The notes below the pieces were generated by a model. The model saw only the letters and a list, made by a program, of their open reading frames with translations, was not told where the DNA came from and did not search any database. From contig SCTA01000001.1 in the NCBI GenBank assembly GCA_004322275.1, positions 49,522 through 113,521 of the forward strand: DNA of 64,000 bases, given 5' to 3'. Shown one piece after another: positions 61,349 through 64,000 of this stretch (positions are counted from its first letter, which is position 1; the number at the start of each line of letters is the position of its first letter). The position numbers were made by a program, and so were the translations under genes. The DNA comes from a bacterium. GTDB lineage: Bacteria; Desulfobacterota; Deferrisomatia; Deferrisomatales; BM512.

Positions 61349-62518
61349 ATGCCGATAAAATTCACCCTCGAACACGTTGACCGGCACACCCGCGCCCGCG
61401 CCGGGACCCTTTCCACGCCCCACGGCGAAGCGCAAACGCCCCTTTTCATGCCGGTCGGCACGCAGGCGGCGCTAAAGACCGTCCACCCCGCGCTGGCCGA
61501 GGAGGCGGGCGCGAAGATAATCCTCTCCAACACCTACCACCTCTTCCTCCAGCCGGGAACCGCCGTCGTGGCGAGGCTGGGCGGGCTCCACACCTTCATG
61601 GGGTGGAAGGGGCCGATGCTCACCGATTCCGGCGGCTTTCAGGTCTTCAGCCTGCCGGGTAGGGTGATAACCGAAGAGGGGACCAGATTCGCCTTCCAGA
61701 AATCCGGCACGCCCATCTTCATGGGGCCGGAGGAATCCATCAGGGCGCAAAACGAGTTGGGGGCCGACATCATAATGGCCTTCGACGAGTGCATACCCTA
61801 CCCGGCGGACTACAAATACACCGCCGACTCCGTCGAAAGGACGCTGCGCTGGGCGAAAAGGTCGATCGACGCCCACCAGAGGCCGGGCGATCAGGGTCTC
61901 TTCGGCATAGTGCAGGGCTCCGTCTACCCCGATCTTCGCGAGCGCTGCGCAAAAGAGCTCGTCAAGATGGATTTCCCCGGCTACGCCGTCGGCGGCGTAA
62001 GCGTAGGCGAGGGGCAGGAGCTGATGATGAAGGCGGTCGAGAACTCCGAGCCCTTCCTCCCCAGGGACAAGGTGCGCTACCTCATGGGCGTCGGGCGGCC
62101 CGAAGACATACTCGAAGCGATAGAGCGCGGCATGGATATCTTCGACTGCATCATCCCCACCAAGATGGGGCGCGCCGGGGTCTTCTACACCGGCACGGGG
62201 AAGCTGCGCATCCACAAGAAAAATTTCCGCAAGGACCGCTACCCCATAGACACCGCCTGCGACTGCCCCACCTGCAAAACCTTCTCTCGAGCCTACCTCC
62301 ACCACCTCTTCGAGGTAGACGAGCCCCTCGGCAAAACCCTCGGCAGCGTCCACAACATCCACTTCTACATGACCCTCGTGGCCAAGGCGCGCGCCGCGAT
62401 ACTCGAAAACCGCTTCAAGGAATGGAAGAAGGAGTTTCTGGGGAAATACTTGGGCGGGGATTCAGACGGGGATGAAGATTCACCGGCGTTTAAGAAGGGG
62501 AAAGGGAAAGGAAGGTAA
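61349..62518 (+). CDS. tgt: tRNA-guanine(34) transglycosylase
   Basis: 389 residues; exchanges G34 of Asp/Asn/His/Tyr tRNAs for the queuosine precursor preQ1. TPLFMPVGTQAALKTVHP, SNTYHLFLQPG, MLTDSGGFQVFSLPG with the general-base Asp, IIMAFDECIPYPA, VGRPEDILEAIERGMDIFDCIIPTKMGR with the nucleophile Asp, and the zinc site CDCPTCKTFSRAYLHHLF are all present. ATG at 61349, four bases after the activator stop. The extra tail rich in Gly/Lys (KKGKGKGR) is not part of the fold. Confidence 0.97.
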   Translation: MPIKFTLEHVDRHTRARAGTLSTPHGEAQTPLFMPVGTQAALKTVHPALAEEAGAKIILSNTYHLFLQPGTAVVARLGGLHTFMGWKGPMLTDSGGFQVFSLPGRVITEEGTRFAFQKSGTPIFMGPEESIRAQNELGADIIMAFDECIPYPADYKYTADSVERTLRWAKRSIDAHQRPGDQGLFGIVQGSVYPDLRERCAKELVKMDFPGYAVGGVSVGEGQELMMKAVENSEPFLPRDKVRYLMGVGRPEDILEAIERGMDIFDCIIPTKMGRAGVFYTGTGKLRIHKKNFRKDRYPIDTACDCPTCKTFSRAYLHHLFEVDEPLGKTLGSVHNIHFYMTLVAKARAAILENRFKEWKKEFLGKYLGGDSDGDEDSPAFKKGKGKGR

Positions 62519-62525
62519 AGAAGAC

Positions 62526-63176
62526 ATGGCAAAAGCGTCACGGGGGAAAACCGCATTTAAAGCGATTCTGCTAATAGCCCTGGCGGTTTTCGCCTCGGTG
62601 GGATTCGCCGAAGAAAAGGCGGCGGCCCCGAGTTGGTCTCCTGGCTTCCCGATGCTTATGGATGCACAAGTAATGCTCATGTGGATCCGGGTTACAGGAG
62701 CTGCCAGTTACAACGTCTACAAAAGCGAAAAAAAGGATGAACTGGGCAACCTTCTGATTAAAACGATTGAAAACAATTACCTTGATACTGACATTCAAGG
62801 CGACAGGTCGTATTTTTACACAGTAAAGGCAGTATCTAATAGCGTGGAGGTCGAAACCAGCGCTGTAGGCGAGATTTTAAAACTCAGACCTGTCCAGGCA
62901 CCGGAGCTGGCCTATTGGATGGGTAACAATATGGTTAAATTGCGATTCGATAATGCTCATAATGGATCAGCTTTACCTATATTTTATAAGGTTTATAAAT
63001 CCAATTCCGAAGATGGCATCTACCAGCTTGTCGGAACTTCGCAGGGGGATAAATATACTGATATCTACATCGAAAAAACAATTGTTTATTATAAGGCTAC
63101 AGCAGTCGACAAAAATAATGTTGAATCAGCTATGTCTAAGAGTTTAAAAGTTGAAGAAGCACGATGGATTAGGTGA
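62526..63176 (+). CDS. Exported protein with two fibronectin-III-like repeats
   Basis: 216 residues from the ATG at 62526 (GGAAGG upstream; a longer frame from 62472 overlaps tgt). A signal peptide (AFKAILLIALAVFASVGFA) is followed by two FN3-like sandwiches, about 38-120 (WIRVTGAASYNVYKSEKKDE ... YFYTVKAVS) and about 130-205 (KLRFDNAHNGSALPIFYKVY ... VYYKATAVDKNNVESAMS). The sequence turns AT-rich after about 62650, unlike tgt, which suggests the mature part was acquired. Likely cell-surface or periplasmic binding role; no ligand known. Confidence 0.75.
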   Translation: MAKASRGKTAFKAILLIALAVFASVGFAEEKAAAPSWSPGFPMLMDAQVMLMWIRVTGAASYNVYKSEKKDELGNLLIKTIENNYLDTDIQGDRSYFYTVKAVSNSVEVETSAVGEILKLRPVQAPELAYWMGNNMVKLRFDNAHNGSALPIFYKVYKSNSEDGIYQLVGTSQGDKYTDIYIEKTIVYYKATAVDKNNVESAMSKSLKVEEARWIR

Positions 63177-63193
63177 AACAAGAGGGGGTGAAT

Positions 63194-63430
63194 TCAACTT
63201 GCAAGTGCACCACTGGAGGCTTCCGAGAAGACTTCAAAAGGAGTCCGGTAGCCGAGGCACTTTCTTGGCCTGTTGTTTAGCCGGTCCACAGCCCTCTGCA
63301 AGGCCTTGTCGCTTACTTTCCTAAAGTCGGTTCCTTTCGGAAAATACTGCCTCAAAAGGCCGTTGGTGTTCTCGTTCGTCCCCCGTTGCCATGCTGCGTA
63401 AGGCTTTGCGAAGTAGACCGAAAGGGCGCT
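63194..63430 (-). pseudogene. IS30-family transposase C-terminal fragment
   Basis: Reading the minus strand from about 63430 gives VYFAKPYAAWQRGTNENTNG, then LLRQYFPKGTDFRKV and LNNRPRKCLGYRTPFEVF, the conserved end of IS30 transposases with the stop at 63194. The upstream two-thirds are missing; a stop and then the palindromic element follow within 90 bases. The fragment includes the last acidic catalytic residue region but is not a functional gene. Confidence 0.85.
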
Positions 63431-63519
63431 TGGGGAATTGGGGCAGTATACTTAATTATTACTCGCTGGCGCCGGAGGCGTGGGGAACGAAAAGTTCGTG
63501 GGGCGGGCGCGGCCCGCCT

Positions 63520-64000
63520 GTTTTGCAGCTTGCTGGGCTTCGCCCCGCACCCGAGGCACTTTTTTTAGAAAAAAGTGCCCAAAAAATCGGCCCGGAAGGA
63601 GCCGCTCGCTCTTCGAGCGACCGGTCGTTGCGGCGGGGGCGTGAGGGGGCACCCGTTCGCTGCGCTCACTAAGACCCCCCCGCCGCCCTTTCCGCCTCCG
63701 CTCCCTGCGTCACCTACGGGCCCCGAAGGGAGACGAAAAGAAGGCTCGCAATTGGGCAAGGTAATTGTTGCTCATTTGCTCGAAGGTATTCTTTTTTACA
63801 CGTACGAAAAAAACCTACCTTCGAGTCTAAAAACATTTCATGATCTCGTTTTTGGACGAGCCTTCACTTCGTCCTCCGCGTGGCCCATACGCGGCGCAAC
63901 GAGTGGAGGCGTCGGGCCGGCGCGGGGTCTTAGCGAGCAAAGCGAGCGGGTGCCCCGTACGGCCCAGCCGGAACGAAGTGGTCGCGCTTTTTAAAGCGCG
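63520..64000. repeat. Large palindromic element, copy 2 (truncated by window end)
   Basis: Homologous to 29676-30429: GTTTTGCAGCTTGCTGGGCTT at the left end, hairpin 63555-63579, GGCCCGGA, TCGCTCTTCGAGCGA, the GGGCACCCGTTCGCTGCGC block, then the core. The core (63734-63871) has arms CGAAAAGAAGGCTCG and CGAGCCTTCACTTCG, side hairpins 63749-63778 and 63826-63856, and inner pair CTCGAAGGTA (63779-63788) with TACCTTCGAG. The right side hairpin is the reverse complement of the left side hairpin of copy 1 (two differences in 31). The nested 161-bp palindrome is absent. Confidence 0.8.

Overview
The window is GC-rich chromosomal DNA from a Gram-negative, probably anaerobic bacterium. A meso-DAP peptidoglycan-recycling set (Mpl, NagZ, LdcA, AmgK), BioG-type biotin synthesis, a membrane pyrophosphatase, a sigma-54 regulator, Roadblock/DUF4388 signalling genes and CooT together suggest a deltaproteobacterium in the broad sense (Desulfobacterota/Desulfuromonadota-like). 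That placement is inference; no rRNA or tRNA gene is visible.

Layout. 1-3813: polyamine operon (truncated speA, carboxyspermidine dehydrogenase, nspC). 3826-20469 (minus): eight consecutive paralogous membrane proteins, each with a GT-C/TMTC-like transmembrane half followed by TPR repeats; this is the most striking coding feature. 20643-25735: MFS transporter, a 228-bp dispersed repeat lodged between two duplicated terminator hairpins, and a MalT/BTAD-like regulator. 25925-29405: cold-shock protein, cupin, RlmI-like methyltransferase and a secreted propeller-like protein. 29406-32111: accessory, partly AT-rich island with a 0.75-kb palindromic element, an M6-protease-like protein with an altered active site, and REP-like palindromes. 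32091-37655 (minus): biotin operon bioB-F-G-C-D-A with a candidate BirA operator. 37839-41609: Met-rich exported protein and hppA. 41762-45842 (minus): small-protein/Cache/Roadblock/PATAN signalling cluster. 46355-47470: alanine dehydrogenase. 47622-54897: six telescoped genes for peptidoglycan recycling. 55180-58627: cooT-thiE-thiDN-thiC. 59041-59585: decayed IS110-family element. 59768-63176: sigma-54 regulator, tgt and a fibronectin-III-like exported protein. 63194-64000: IS30 remnant and a second copy of the palindromic element, cut by the window edge.

How the genes work together. The 47.6-54.9 kb genes overlap at every junction and form a coherent route: NamZ and NagZ release MurNAc and GlcNAc, AmgK phosphorylates the sugar, LdcA trims the tetrapeptide and Mpl returns the tripeptide to UDP-MurNAc; a secreted GHL10 glycosidase-like protein fused to a parvulin domain sits in the middle. 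The biotin and thiamine operons are likewise tightly coupled. The octet of TMTC-like genes has no obvious sugar-donor synthesis partner here, so its substrate is unknown.

The two families of structured repeats deserve most attention. The 228-bp repeat (21873-22100 and 54861-55087) is flanked in both places by a duplicated short hairpin. The 0.75-kb palindrome (29676-30429 and 63520-64000) is built of nested hairpins, and its core is in opposite orientation in the two copies while its outer left arm keeps the same orientation.
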